DNA from: Prevotella sp.
GTDB lineage: Bacteria > Bacteroidota > Bacteroidia > Bacteroidales > Bacteroidaceae
Direction: 5' to 3'
Assembly: GCA_022782305.1 (NCBI GenBank)
Contig: JALFPC010000023.1
Span: forward strand, 1 to 35,985
Length of the DNA: 35,985 nt
Made by a program: the position numbers and the translations under genes. Each line of letters begins with the position of its first letter. The first letter of the stretch is position 1. A model generated the notes under the pieces. The model had not been told where the DNA came from. It saw only the letters and a list, made by a program, of their open reading frames with translations, and did no database searches. Below are positions 14,147-23,371 of this stretch, piece by piece.

Positions 14147-14653
14147 ATGAAAGAGAGAATAAAAAAAGTGATGGAGTCGCAACACATGACGCAACAGGTC
14201 TTCGCTCAATTTCTAGAGATCTCCCCTGCCTCATTGAGCAGCATCTTCAACGACAGAACAAAACCTACTCTACAAATAGTGGAAGCAATAAAAAGAAAAA
14301 TACCAACTATCAGCACTGAGTGGTTGCTTTTTGGACAGGGTGATATGTTTGGCAATCAGTATACCGCAAATGAAGTGGACCAGAATGGAGGCTATGAGCC
14401 TGAACAGTCTACCCTATCGCTAACATCTGATGCAAACATAGAACAGGACCTGTTTGCCCAAAATTCTAATCAGCAAAATAATAATAGACAGATGACGCAA
14501 TCTAACTACGGTGTAAGAGATACACGATTGGATAATCATCATTCTTCTTATGCTGTCGAGGTTAAAAAAACTGACAAAATCGAACGAAAGATAACCGAAA
14601 TAAGAGTCTACTTTGATGACCAAACCTTTGAAACATTCGTCCCGTCAAAATGA
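14147..14653 (+). CDS. XRE/HTH_3 family transcriptional regulator
   Basis: The protein has 168 residues. Residues about 1-65 form a Cro/C1-type helix-turn-helix (MTQQVFAQFLEISPASLSSI with the recognition helix, then FNDRTKPTLQIVEAIKRKIP), ending in TEWLLFGQGDMF, a sequence often seen in Bacteroidota members. Residues 70-130 are a low-complexity Gln/Asn-rich linker (NSNQQNNNRQ). The last 35 residues (KIERKITEIRVYFDDQTFETF) look like a short folded element, perhaps for dimerisation. No ligand domain is recognisable. It is monocistronic, with its own promoter and a leader palindrome; a large palindromic repeat starts at its stop codon. The target is unknown. This subtype occurs widely in Bacteroidales chromosomes, so a phage origin is not required. 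Confidence 0.85.
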   Translation: MKERIKKVMESQHMTQQVFAQFLEISPASLSSIFNDRTKPTLQIVEAIKRKIPTISTEWLLFGQGDMFGNQYTANEVDQNGGYEPEQSTLSLTSDANIEQDLFAQNSNQQNNNRQMTQSNYGVRDTRLDNHHSSYAVEVKKTDKIERKITEIRVYFDDQTFETFVPSK

Positions 14654-14793
14654 TTACTGATTATTGATTACTGATTACTGATATCCTTAATCAAAATCAA
14701 TAATCAATAATCAAAAACTTGCTTTAGCTTGATGAGCTTGCGAATAATCAATAATCAGTAATCAATAATCAATAATCAGTAATATTAAGGATA
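14652..14793. repeat. Large imperfect inverted repeat built of ATTGATTACTGATT-type units
   Basis: The left arm (14652-14692) is made of GATTACTGATTATT units ending ATATCCTTAAT. The right arm (14740-14793) contains the reverse-complement AATCAATAATCAGTAAT units and ends ATTAAGGATA. The centre holds CTTGCTTTAGCTTGATGAGCTTGCG. Together they could fold into one long AT-rich hairpin. It begins at the XRE stop codon, so it may act as a terminator, but it looks like an expanded or MITE-like intergenic element. Confidence 0.8.
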
Positions 14794-14882
14794 GGTTGGT
14801 ATTGTGCCCTAAATCGGTATATAATCAATACATGATAGAGGGATAATATCAACCTGTTTTGTTTTTTTTTATTCCTAAAGGG

Positions 14883-14913
14883 TTGGGATATATCATTTTT
14901 TTTATTACCTTTG
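14883..14913 (+). promoter_or_regulatory. pyrKD promoter
   Basis: TTG at 14883-14885 and TACCTTTG at 14906-14913 are 20 bases apart. The leader to the pyrK ATG is about 80 bases; I see no clear attenuator or PyrR-type structure in it. Confidence 0.7.
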
Positions 14914-14999
14914 CAGCGATATTCCTGTTAATTATATAAGTACGGGAACAATAGTAATACTCCAAAATAGATAATAGAGATAATTTATCCACTAAGATA

Positions 15000-15776
15000 A
15001 TGAAAAAATATATCCTTGACCTTAAGGTAAAATCAGTGGAGAAGATGGCTGGAAGATACTCATTGCTTAAGTTGACATCTGACCAACCTCTGCCCACTAT
15101 GATACCAGGACAGTTCGTTGAGGTAAGGGTGGACGGTAGTGCCGCAACCTATCTCAGACGTCCCATATCCATCAATTTCGTAGATAAAGACCATAATGAA
15201 ATGTGGTTGCTGGTGGCTGCCATAGGAGATGGCACTAAGCATATCACTAGTTTGGTAGAGGGAGACAACCTCAATTGTGTGCTACCGTTAGGACGGGGAT
15301 TCACACTGCCTGATAGTGCTTCTCAAAAGTTCCTACTCGTTGGTGGAGGTGTGGGCGTGGCACCACTACTCTATATGGGCAAGGTGATGGCAGACATGGG
15401 ATGCCAACCTACATTCCTGCTCGGAGCACGCTCTGACAAAGACCTGCTGATGATTGACGAGTTTGAAAAATATGGCAGGGTGATGGTAACCACTGAAGAT
15501 GGCTCACAAGGAGAGAAAGGGTTTGTGACAAACCATAGCATTTTGAGCAATGAGCATTTTGATTTTATCGCTACCTGCGGACCAAAGCCCATGATGATGG
15601 CTGTGGCTAAATATGCCCACAAGGCTGGCATAGAATGTGAGGTTTCCCTAGAGAATATGATGGCATGCGGATTGGGAGCATGCTTGTGCTGCGTGGAGAA
15701 AACCAACGAGGGAAACTTATGTGTGTGCAAAGAAGGACCTGTTTTTAATATCAAAAAACTGTTATGGCTAAATTAA
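15000..15776 (+). CDS. pyrK: Dihydroorotate dehydrogenase electron transfer subunit
   Basis: This 258-residue FAD and [2Fe-2S] protein passes electrons from the class 1B dihydroorotate dehydrogenase PyrD to NAD+ in pyrimidine synthesis. The FAD-binding motif YLRRPISI lies near residue 51, the nucleotide-binding glycine loop [16 protein letters not shown] near 120, and the iron-sulfur cysteines in [13 protein letters not shown] (C-x4-C-x2-C) followed by the fourth Cys in [11 protein letters not shown]. Length is typical. It overlaps pyrD by 13 bases, showing tight coupling for the obligate heterotetramer. Confidence 0.95.
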   Translation: MKKYILDLKVKSVEKMAGRYSLLKLTSDQPLPTMIPGQFVEVRVDGSAATYLRRPISINFVDKDHNEMWLLVAAIGDGTKHITSLVEGDNLNCVLPLGRGFTLPDSASQKFLLVGGGVGVAPLLYMGKVMADMGCQPTFLLGARSDKDLLMIDEFEKYGRVMVTTEDGSQGEKGFVTNHSILSNEHFDFIATCGPKPMMMAVAKYAHKAGIECEVSLENMMACGLGACLCCVEKTNEGNLCVCKEGPVFNIKKLLWLN

Positions 15777-16672
15777 ATGTTTCTATAGGGGACCTCTCAA
15801 TGAAAAATCCGGTGATGACTGCTTCGGGCACCTTCGGATACGGATTGGAATATGCAGACTTTGTGCCTCTTGAACAAATAGGAGGCATCATCGTCAAAGG
15901 AACAACACTCAATCCGCGACAGGGTAACGACTATCCGCGTATGGCTGAAACACCATCGGGAATGCTTAACTGCGTGGGACTGCAAAACAAAGGGGTTGAT
16001 TATTTCTGCAACAACATATATCCACAAATAAAGGATATAGATACTAATATGATCGTTAACGTGAGCGGATCATCGCCAGAGGATTATGCAGAGTGTGCAG
16101 CGCGAATAGACCAACTGGAGGGAATACCAGCAATAGAACTCAATATCTCGTGCCCAAATGTCAAAGACGGAGGCATGGCTTTTGGTGTGACATGCGAGGG
16201 AGCTGCAAGCGTGGTCAGAGCAGTAAGACAGAGATATCATCGCACACTCATTGTTAAACTCTCGCCCAATGTGACAAGCATCTCTGATATTGCACGGGCC
16301 GTGGAGGATGAAGGGGCTGATGCGGTGTCGCTAATCAATACTCTTATGGGAATGTCGATAGACATAGAGAAAAGAAAACCAAGACTGAGCATCGGAACAG
16401 GAGGACTCAGCGGAGCATGCGTAAAACCCGTGGCTCTAAGAATGGTATGGCAGGTGGCAAAGGCTGTAAATATTCCCGTGGTAGGACTCGGGGGCATCTC
16501 TTCTGCAGAAGATGCTATTGAATTCTTCTTGGCAGGTGCAACAGCAATAGAGATTGGCACCGCTAACTTCATTGACCCTACCATCACAATCAAAGTTAAA
16601 GATGGTATCAATGAGTGGTTGGACAAACATGGGTGCGAGTCGCTGCATGATATCATCGGACAACTTGACTAA
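15764..16672 (+). CDS. pyrD: Dihydroorotate dehydrogenase, class 1B catalytic subunit
   Basis: This 302-residue FMN enzyme oxidises dihydroorotate to orotate in the cytoplasm. It has the TIM-barrel motifs [34 protein letters not shown], and [10 protein letters not shown] with the catalytic cysteine typical of class 1B (class 2 uses Ser). The C-terminal FMN phosphate site [21 protein letters not shown] is also present. The start lies within the pyrK 3' end. No terminator is seen before the PL1 pectate lyase 90 bases downstream, so limited read-through into that gene is possible. Confidence 0.96.
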   Translation: MAKLNVSIGDLSMKNPVMTASGTFGYGLEYADFVPLEQIGGIIVKGTTLNPRQGNDYPRMAETPSGMLNCVGLQNKGVDYFCNNIYPQIKDIDTNMIVNVSGSSPEDYAECAARIDQLEGIPAIELNISCPNVKDGGMAFGVTCEGAASVVRAVRQRYHRTLIVKLSPNVTSISDIARAVEDEGADAVSLINTLMGMSIDIEKRKPRLSIGTGGLSGACVKPVALRMVWQVAKAVNIPVVGLGGISSAEDAIEFFLAGATAIEIGTANFIDPTITIKVKDGINEWLDKHGCESLHDIIGQLD

Positions 16673-16762
16673 TGATAGCTTATCACAACGAGGCTGATGA
16701 CGGAAACTAATGAATTACAATAACAGAATATATCAATACTAATTATAATCAAAAAGTAAAGT

Positions 16763-19700
16763 ATGAAAACTAAAGCTACTAAAATCTTAGTGGGAGCAAT
16801 GATGATGGGGTGCGTTTCTTTGGCGCATGCCCAGCAACTGGCATTCCCAGAAGCCCAGGGATGGGGGCGCTTTGCTACTGGTGGACGCACGGGTACCGTG
16901 TATCATGTCACTAATCTCAACGATAGTGGTTCAGGGTCGCTCAGAGATGCTGTCAGCCAGCCAAACAGAATTGTCGTTTTCGATGTGGCTGGTGTTATCC
17001 GCATCAATAGCCGCATCGTTTTCTCAAAGAATCTGTATGTGGCAGGACAAACAGCACCTGGTGAGGGTATCACCGTGTATGGAGACGGAGTATCATTCTC
17101 TGGTGCAGATGGCATCATCGTCAGATACATGAAATTCAGAATGGGTAGGGTAGGTTCTGATGGAAAGGACTGCGCTGGTATCGCAAATGGAAAAAACATG
17201 ATCTTTGACCACTGCTCCTTTGCATGGGGTAGAGATGAGACCTTCTCTATCAACTGGGACAGCAAAGGCACTGCTCCACAGGATATCACCATCTCAAACT
17301 GTATTGTTAGCCAGGGATTGCTTACTCACTCTGCAGGTGGACTTATGCAGGCTGACAATATCTCTCTATACAGAAACCTTTATGTAGACAACTCTACACG
17401 AAACAATAAAATAAAGGGCAAAAACCAGTATGTCAATAATGTGGTGTATAACTGGCAAAACGGTGCATATATCATGGGTGGCGACTCTGAGGGGGAGTCT
17501 TTCTGTAATATCGAAAGCAACCTCTTTATCAATGGTCCTGCAAAGGGCGGAGACGCTTTTACAGGTGGTAATGCTAACTTCCATTTCTATGGCGATGACA
17601 ACTGGCAGGATAAGAATATTGACGGAAAATATGACCCTGCGGTAGTCACATCTTATTCTGCTGCAGACCGAAAAACGACTCCTTATGACTATCCAGAACT
17701 GGAGAAATTTGACGGAAATACCCTTATTGATAATCTGCTGCCTACCGTGGGAGCATCGCTGCCTTACCGTGACCTTGCCGATTGCTATGTGGTAGATGAG
17801 GTGCTTTCTTTCGGTAAGAAAGGGGGTCTCATCTCAGATGAGGCCAACCTACCAATAGGAGCTCCCGATACATGGACTATGTGGAAGGGAAATGCAAGGG
17901 TCGACAGCGACAAGGATGGTATGCCAGACGAGTGGGAAAATGCTAATGGCACCAATCCAAATGTTAATGATGCTATGACGATTGCAGACAATGGATATGC
18001 AAATATCGAAAATTATATCAATAGCTTGACCATAGATAGCCGACAGTTCTTCCTTAGAGCTCCTATGCTCGTGGAAAGCTTGGCAGAAACTACATCTACA
18101 CTCAAAATAGGATGGAAAGACTATTCTGACAATGAAGAGGGTTTTGTGGTTGAGATGAAAAAAGAGGGAGATGCCGACTTTGTAGAGAAGGCTCGCACCG
18201 AGGCAAATGTTAACCAGATTACCGTGCAGGGACTGGAACCAGGCACAGCTTATATCTTCCGTGTAAAGGCCTTTGCAGGTGCGTCTTATTCTGATTATTC
18301 TAAAGAGGTGCGCATCACTACACGTCCGCTCGAGGTGGGTATCATTGATATAGATACCTATGAGGCTGACTATGTGTGGTGCGATAAGGTGACTAACTGG
18401 GATTTCACCTCACGGACATGGAACGAGGGAATAGATGTTTATCATGATGATGTAAACGTGCTCATACATTCTGATGCAGATGCAACCATAAGCGTGGATG
18501 CCGAGGTGGCTCCTGATGCTATCGTGGTGACGGGTAATGGAAATATTACACTCAACGGAGAAGGTAACATCGGTGGACTCACATCCATGAACAAGGCTGG
18601 AGAGGGTACTCTTGCCATCAATACAACTAATAAATATTCTGGAGCTACTGTGTTGCATGAGGGAACAATTGAGTTTAATTCACTCAAAAATGGTGGTGAG
18701 GCCAGCGCCATTGGCAGCAGCAAGGAATTTGCACAAAACTGGATCTTCGATGGAGGTACATATAAGTATACTGGTGCCACAACAGCCACAAACAGAAGCG
18801 CAAAACTTATGCGACCAACTGTTTTTAATATCGAACAGAGCAGTGCCGTGGTTACCATGAATGGAAACCTGGAGGGAAATAGCGACTTTATTCTCGACGG
18901 AAAAGGACAACTGAAGGTGGGAACAACCAAATTCTTTACCCATACAGGTGCTACACAACTCAATGGCGGTACACTATATCTCAGCACCGTAGACATTGCC
19001 AAGGCGGGAATAGGCTCGTCATCAAAACTTGTGCTCAATGGTGGTCACCTCAAAACAAAGGGTGAGAGTAGCGGATATGAGACTTATTCATTCCCCATTG
19101 AGGTCATTGGAGACGAAATCTCGCAGATTAGCTACAACAGAAACTGCTATATCAACAATAAAGTGACGGGCACGGGAGTTCTGCAGTTCAATATCCCTTA
19201 CCTCCGCGAGTATATAAAGGGTGACTTCTCTGAGTTTACAGGCCGAATCATCGCAAATGGTATCTCTTCTGAGTCTGCTGGTTCGCTGTTCCTTATCAAT
19301 AGCAATAGCGTAAACCTCAAAAACACGGTCATTCAGTGTAAGGGTAACGCACGTGTTTGTATTTGGGACACCAGTGGTTCTCAGACACTTGGAGGTTTGT
19401 CGGGTGTTTCGGGCACTTACCTCAGCGGTTCGAGCAAGAATACTGATGGATTCTCATGCAAATGGTCGGTAGGTTCTGCAAATACTGACGAGACCTTTGC
19501 TGGCAAGATCAATAACTGGTCATGCTCGGGTAGCGGCCATTCTGGCACTGTGTCTATTAATAAGGTGGGCACTGGATTGTGGCGTCTTACTGGCAGCAAT
19601 GACTATAAGGGTAACACTAATGTGAAGGCTGGTACCCTCGTGGTAAATGGTACAAATAGCGGCACAGGACCTGTAGCAGTATCCAAGGATGCTACACTCA

Positions 19701-20233
19701 AGGGCAAGGGTACCATCGCTGCTCGTGTATCTCTGCTTAGTGGTGCCACTGTATGCGCAGGAGATACACTCATCAACTCCAGCGTGCTGAAACTCAATGG
19801 TGGACTCACAGCAAATTATGGTTCAATTATTGAATTCCCTCTCAAGAGCCAAGACGGAATGAATACATCAAACCGTATCAAGGTAACGGGTGCATTAACT
19901 ATCAATGGTGCCACTTTGAGCCTCGATATCTCAAATGCTACATCCATTCAGGATGGTACACAGTTTACTCTTTTCGACCTGTCAGCAGCAAACGTAAGCG
20001 GCTCTGGTTTCGCAAACATCGTGCCTGAAGTGCCATCAGAGAATCAGGTTTGGGACACCAGCAATCTGCTCACCACCGGAATAATTAGCGTTAAGGCAAA
20101 AGGTGCCGACGGCATCAATGACGCTATCAACGATGGCAGCAATGATGCTCCTATCTACGATCTCAACGGAAAGCGCATACCAGAAGCCAAGGGTATGTAT
20201 ATCCGTGACGGCAAGAAATATTTTGGCAAATAA
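16763..20233 (+). CDS. Secreted pectate lyase (PL1-like) with FN3 and autotransporter-type beta-strand repeats
   Basis: This is a 1156-residue secreted protein with signal peptide KILVGAMMMGCVSLAHAQ. Residues about 28-430 form a parallel beta-helix pectate lyase of PL1 type: FPEAQGWGRFATGGR start, NDSGSGSLRDAV, FDHCSFAWGRDETFSI. A calcium-type loop, DSDKDGMPDEWENANGTNP, lies near 381-400. Residues 432-522 are a fibronectin III domain (LEPGTAYIFRVKAFAG). Residues about 535-1105 hold several autotransporter-associated beta-strand repeats (YSGATVLHEGTIEFNSL, HTGATQLNGGTLYLS, YKGNTNVKAGTLVVNGT), forming a long beta-helical stalk. The protein ends with YDLNGKRIPEAKGMYIRDGKK, close to the tail of the CE12-CE8 protein. 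It should cleave demethylated homogalacturonan by beta-elimination. The stalk may bind cell wall or extend the enzyme from the surface; this is inference. Confidence 0.88.
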   Translation: MKTKATKILVGAMMMGCVSLAHAQQLAFPEAQGWGRFATGGRTGTVYHVTNLNDSGSGSLRDAVSQPNRIVVFDVAGVIRINSRIVFSKNLYVAGQTAPGEGITVYGDGVSFSGADGIIVRYMKFRMGRVGSDGKDCAGIANGKNMIFDHCSFAWGRDETFSINWDSKGTAPQDITISNCIVSQGLLTHSAGGLMQADNISLYRNLYVDNSTRNNKIKGKNQYVNNVVYNWQNGAYIMGGDSEGESFCNIESNLFINGPAKGGDAFTGGNANFHFYGDDNWQDKNIDGKYDPAVVTSYSAADRKTTPYDYPELEKFDGNTLIDNLLPTVGASLPYRDLADCYVVDEVLSFGKKGGLISDEANLPIGAPDTWTMWKGNARVDSDKDGMPDEWENANGTNPNVNDAMTIADNGYANIENYINSLTIDSRQFFLRAPMLVESLAETTSTLKIGWKDYSDNEEGFVVEMKKEGDADFVEKARTEANVNQITVQGLEPGTAYIFRVKAFAGASYSDYSKEVRITTRPLEVGIIDIDTYEADYVWCDKVTNWDFTSRTWNEGIDVYHDDVNVLIHSDADATISVDAEVAPDAIVVTGNGNITLNGEGNIGGLTSMNKAGEGTLAINTTNKYSGATVLHEGTIEFNSLKNGGEASAIGSSKEFAQNWIFDGGTYKYTGATTATNRSAKLMRPTVFNIEQSSAVVTMNGNLEGNSDFILDGKGQLKVGTTKFFTHTGATQLNGGTLYLSTVDIAKAGIGSSSKLVLNGGHLKTKGESSGYETYSFPIEVIGDEISQISYNRNCYINNKVTGTGVLQFNIPYLREYIKGDFSEFTGRIIANGISSESAGSLFLINSNSVNLKNTVIQCKGNARVCIWDTSGSQTLGGLSGVSGTYLSGSSKNTDGFSCKWSVGSANTDETFAGKINNWSCSGSGHSGTVSINKVGTGLWRLTGSNDYKGNTNVKAGTLVVNGTNSGTGPVAVSKDATLKGKGTIAARVSLLSGATVCAGDTLINSSVLKLNGGLTANYGSIIEFPLKSQDGMNTSNRIKVTGALTINGATLSLDISNATSIQDGTQFTLFDLSAANVSGSGFANIVPEVPSENQVWDTSNLLTTGIISVKAKGADGINDAINDGSNDAPIYDLNGKRIPEAKGMYIRDGKKYFGK

Positions 20234-20251
20234 TCAAACACAATCATAATG

Positions 20252-20298
20252 GCCATGCTGCATGGGGGATTTCATTCCAACCGCAGCATGGCTTTTCT
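20252..20298 (+). terminator. Terminator after the PL1 gene
   Basis: GCCATGCTGC and GCAGCATGGC form a perfect 10-bp stem with a 21-base loop, followed by TTTTCT, 19 bases past the PL1 stop. Confidence 0.8.
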
Positions 20299-20321
20299 AT
20301 CATTACACTGAAGATATGTGT

Positions 20322-20340
20322 AGGTGGGTTCAACCCATCT
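20322..20340. promoter_or_regulatory. Palindrome TGGGTTCAACCCA upstream of the PL9 gene
   Basis: A 9-bp stem with one wobble pair is centred on a single C, followed six bases later by eight T residues. It could be a second terminator or, given its place 70 bases before the PL9 start, an operator. It shares GGTGGGTTC with the dispersed motif seen elsewhere. Confidence 0.45.
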
Positions 20341-20410
20341 GTACTGTTTTTTTTAGTATCTAATTTTTTCCAATTACCTAAATATCACTATTTCTCAAAA
20401 CAATCTAAAA

Positions 20411-22864
20411 ATGAAACAAATCAAAAACCTATTACTATGCATGATAACCTCGCTGTTGGCTATGGGGGCCAAGGCTGAAACGGTTACATACAATTTTGAA
20501 AATGGCCTGCCATCTGCATGGGCATGCTCTGGAGTGACCATAAAAAAAGATAACGGCAGCAATAGGGCTGCTATGTCGTCGGGAGCCACAATGGTAACGG
20601 ATGCCATGCCTAACCTCAAATTGGTTGAATATAAGCATCGAGGCAGCGGCAATGGCAAAAAACTTGTTGTGGAGAAATCAATAGATGGTGGGGCCACATG
20701 GACATCAATAGGCGAAACCACTGTGTCGTCGGCATCTGCATACGGAACGGCAAGCCATACCATAGGAGAAAACTCTACACCTGCCACCATCATAAGGTTT
20801 ACATGTATGAGTGCAACTATTTATTTGGACGACATCATTTTTACCACGGGTAGTGGTGACGATGTTGAACCCACAGAACCCACAGAACCTACCATCACCG
20901 CAGGTGCAGCCATGATCAGTTTCGGCAAGGTGAAAGTGGGGGAGGAGCGCACTAGAATAATCCCCCTGGCAGCCGCATGCCTGCAACCTGATGCGGGAGT
21001 GCTATTCATAGAATCATCATCTCCGACAGTAACCATAAGCACTGATGGGCAGACTTTTGACTCCAGTGTGCAGTTGACATATAGCGAGGGAATGGTTTCG
21101 GGAGCAGAACTTCATGTGAGATTTGCTCCTGCCGATTATATGCAATACGATGCACAGGTGCAGATATCTGGCGGAGCAGCCAAGCATACCATAACCATAA
21201 AGGGAGAAGGTTCCACAGTGTCGTGTAATGAGTATTATATCGCTCCCGACGGAAACGATGCCACTGGCGATGGAACCATATTGCATCCATGGATGAATCT
21301 TCAGAAGGTGGTAGACATTGCACAGCCAGGAGATGTGATCATCTGCCGAGGCGGACGGTATCTTTTCACCTCACGTGATAGCAGCAACAAACTAACAGTG
21401 AGAATAAAACGCTCTGGAACTGCCTCAGACCCCATCACCATACGAAACTATGATGGTGAGCAACCCATCTTCGACTTTGAACAGCAACTCATCGATTGCA
21501 ACCGCGACCGCAGTAAAGTGGGAGATAGGGGCATACATCTCACGGGCAACTATTGGGTGTTGTATGGCTTGCATATCACCCATGCCGCCGACAATGGAAT
21601 AAAACTCGAGGGTAGCCACAACAGAATAGAGAGATGCGAGTTCAGCTATAATCTCGACACGGGAATACAATTGGGCTTTGGACACAACTTCTCTGACTCG
21701 GGATTCGGTTCGCAAAACGATGGGTCTTATTGCGCATATAATGATATCATCGACTGCGACAGCCATCATAACTGCGATTTCGATACTAACTATGGAAGCG
21801 ATGCAGATGGGTTTGCCTGCAAAATGCACAATGGAAAGGGAAACAGGTTTATACGTTGCCGAGCATGGCGCAACAGTGATGATGCATGGGATTTGTTTGA
21901 AACAGATTTCAGTGTGACCCTCATAGAATGTTGGGCATGGGAGTCGGGCAAATCATCTGACCATACCTGGGTGTATGACTATTTTGACAAAGGACCAAAT
22001 TTCTCTGGAAATGGCAACGGAATCAAGTTGGGGGGCAACGGCACTGGTGGTTCGTCAAAGGGTGTGCACTATGCCTACAATTGTGTGGCCTTTGGAAACA
22101 ATGTGTCGGGTTCTGTCAAGGGTTTCGACTGCAATAATCATAAGGGAGGTCATGTGTTGGTTGGATGTCTCGGTTTCGACAATGGATATGATTTCATGTT
22201 TGAGTCTGGTGGAGGAGCCAATTCTGAGTTCTATAATAATGTATGCTTTGGTCGTCAGGAGATTCTTGTAGGTACTGAGAGCAACAATGGATTCCTTGGT
22301 AATGTGCAGGCTGGCAAGACATTCTGCAATAATGTGGTCAAGGGATTCAATCGTGCAGACTATGAAAGTCTTTCGGAGGAAGATGCCATGGCACCCAGAG
22401 GTATAGATGGTTCCATGCCTGCCAGATTCGCTCGCCTCAAATATGGTTCGGCACTTATAGATAAGGGATTGGACAAACCAGTGCCATACACTGATGAGTT
22501 TCCCTTCCTCTTGCAACCCATCATGGGGGCAGCCCGAGACCTGGGGCCATACGAGTATCTTTCTGATGCATCTTCAGCCCTACAGGCTATACTAAACCAC
22601 AAGTCTGTCAACTCCTTCCGCATTACTAATGGACGCACCTGTGGGGAGCGCATTGCTGTGGTGAGCAGTGATACAAGGTCAGACATCATCATCTGCCTCT
22701 ATAATGTAGGAGGGCAGTATATGGGCCAAATAGCCTCTGTCAAGGCAGAGAAAGGAGTTGACTATTACCTGCCTCTTGATATGTCGTCGCTCAAGCCGGG
22801 AGTGTATGTCTGTAAGGCTACTATTGCTGACCAGTCTTATTCTGCCAAGTTATCAATAAGATAA
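20411..22864 (+). CDS. Secreted pectate lyase, PL9 family, with C-terminal sorting-type tail
   Basis: This is an 817-residue secreted protein. Signal peptide (NLLLCMITSLLAMGAKA), a beta-sandwich (about 23-150), a PTEPTEPT linker, and an HYDIN/ASPM-like domain (about 163-268) precede the right-handed beta-helix (about 273-700; YYIAPDGNDATGDGT). Three features match the described PL9 calcium site and base. DADGF is followed 24 residues later by SDDAWD, which fits the Asp209, Asp233, Asp234 and Asp237 spacing of Pel9A. The candidate catalytic Lys lies in NGNGIKLGG. The last 80 residues (VGGQYMGQI...LKPGVYVCKATI...KLSIR) look like a type IX secretion (Por) tail. It should attack polygalacturonate, completing the esterase-PL1-PL9 series. 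It has a separate upstream region from PL1 because a terminator intervenes. Confidence 0.88.
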   Translation: MKQIKNLLLCMITSLLAMGAKAETVTYNFENGLPSAWACSGVTIKKDNGSNRAAMSSGATMVTDAMPNLKLVEYKHRGSGNGKKLVVEKSIDGGATWTSIGETTVSSASAYGTASHTIGENSTPATIIRFTCMSATIYLDDIIFTTGSGDDVEPTEPTEPTITAGAAMISFGKVKVGEERTRIIPLAAACLQPDAGVLFIESSSPTVTISTDGQTFDSSVQLTYSEGMVSGAELHVRFAPADYMQYDAQVQISGGAAKHTITIKGEGSTVSCNEYYIAPDGNDATGDGTILHPWMNLQKVVDIAQPGDVIICRGGRYLFTSRDSSNKLTVRIKRSGTASDPITIRNYDGEQPIFDFEQQLIDCNRDRSKVGDRGIHLTGNYWVLYGLHITHAADNGIKLEGSHNRIERCEFSYNLDTGIQLGFGHNFSDSGFGSQNDGSYCAYNDIIDCDSHHNCDFDTNYGSDADGFACKMHNGKGNRFIRCRAWRNSDDAWDLFETDFSVTLIECWAWESGKSSDHTWVYDYFDKGPNFSGNGNGIKLGGNGTGGSSKGVHYAYNCVAFGNNVSGSVKGFDCNNHKGGHVLVGCLGFDNGYDFMFESGGGANSEFYNNVCFGRQEILVGTESNNGFLGNVQAGKTFCNNVVKGFNRADYESLSEEDAMAPRGIDGSMPARFARLKYGSALIDKGLDKPVPYTDEFPFLLQPIMGAARDLGPYEYLSDASSALQAILNHKSVNSFRITNGRTCGERIAVVSSDTRSDIIICLYNVGGQYMGQIASVKAEKGVDYYLPLDMSSLKPGVYVCKATIADQSYSAKLSIR

Positions 22865-22931
22865 GCCATGGAAGCAATACATTATTTTTATAAGTAGGTA
22901 TCATTCATATAAAACAAAAAAGATAAGAAAT

Positions 22932-23237
22932 ATGGTAAAGCACATTATTTTATGGACCTTAGATCAGAAGTTGTCTGAGATACAGAAAGAAGAAGTAAAA
23001 AAGGGAATAAAGGAAGGGCTGGAGTCGCTTTGTGGGGTAGTGCCCGGTCTTTTGGATGTGAAGGTAATAATAGATGGTCGTTTGTCATCTTCTAATTGTG
23101 ATGTGATGCTCGACAGCACTCTTGAGAGTGAAGAGGCACTCAAAGGCTATGCTATCCATCCAGCACATGTAAAGGTGGCAGACACAAAGGTGCGCCCATA
23201 TACCATTGGCCGCACATGTCTCGACTATGAGATATAG
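22932..23237 (+). CDS. Dabb (stress-responsive A/B barrel) family protein
   Basis: This 101-residue protein starts MVKHIILWTLDQKL and continues with GLESLCGVVPGLLDVKV. It ends YAIHPAHVKVADTKVRPYTIGRTCLDYE. The buried His near the N-terminus, the VPG turn and the HPxH pattern are typical of the dimeric alpha-beta barrel Dabb fold. The family has no single known function in bacteria; some members are stress-induced and related folds bind haem or small hydrophobic molecules. It is alone on the plus strand, 67 bases after the PL9 gene, and converges with htpG across a shared hairpin. Confidence 0.88.
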   Translation: MVKHIILWTLDQKLSEIQKEEVKKGIKEGLESLCGVVPGLLDVKVIIDGRLSSSNCDVMLDSTLESEEALKGYAIHPAHVKVADTKVRPYTIGRTCLDYEI

Positions 23238-23268
23238 TTTTTTTACTTCAAATATGTATAACCATCAG

Positions 23269-23290
23269 TTAAGGTGGGTTCTATTAATAC
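23269..23290 (+). repeat. Copy of the dispersed GGTGGGTTCTATTAAT motif
   Basis: The plus strand reads TTAAGGTGGGTTCTATTAAT, between convergent Dabb and htpG genes, matching 471-490 (minus strand) and 11672-11688 (plus strand) with one or two differences. Confidence 0.55.
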
Positions 23291-23307
23291 ATTGCTGAAT
23301 AAAGATT

Positions 23308-23343
23308 ATGAGGGTGTGTCAGTTCTTTTTGACGCACCCTCAT
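23308..23343. terminator. Hairpin between convergent Dabb and htpG genes
   Basis: ATGAGGGTGTGTCA and TGACGCACCCTCAT pair over 14 positions with one wobble pair, and the loop is TTCTTTTT-like. Neither side has a strong T tract, so it probably serves both genes. Confidence 0.65.
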
Positions 23344-23371
23344 ACATTCTTAATGAGTATCTGATGATGTA

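Noticed and set aside
14147-14653. Prophage remnant marked by the XRE regulator
   Set aside because: No integrase, phage structural gene or attachment repeat is present; this XRE subtype is common in Bacteroidales chromosomes.
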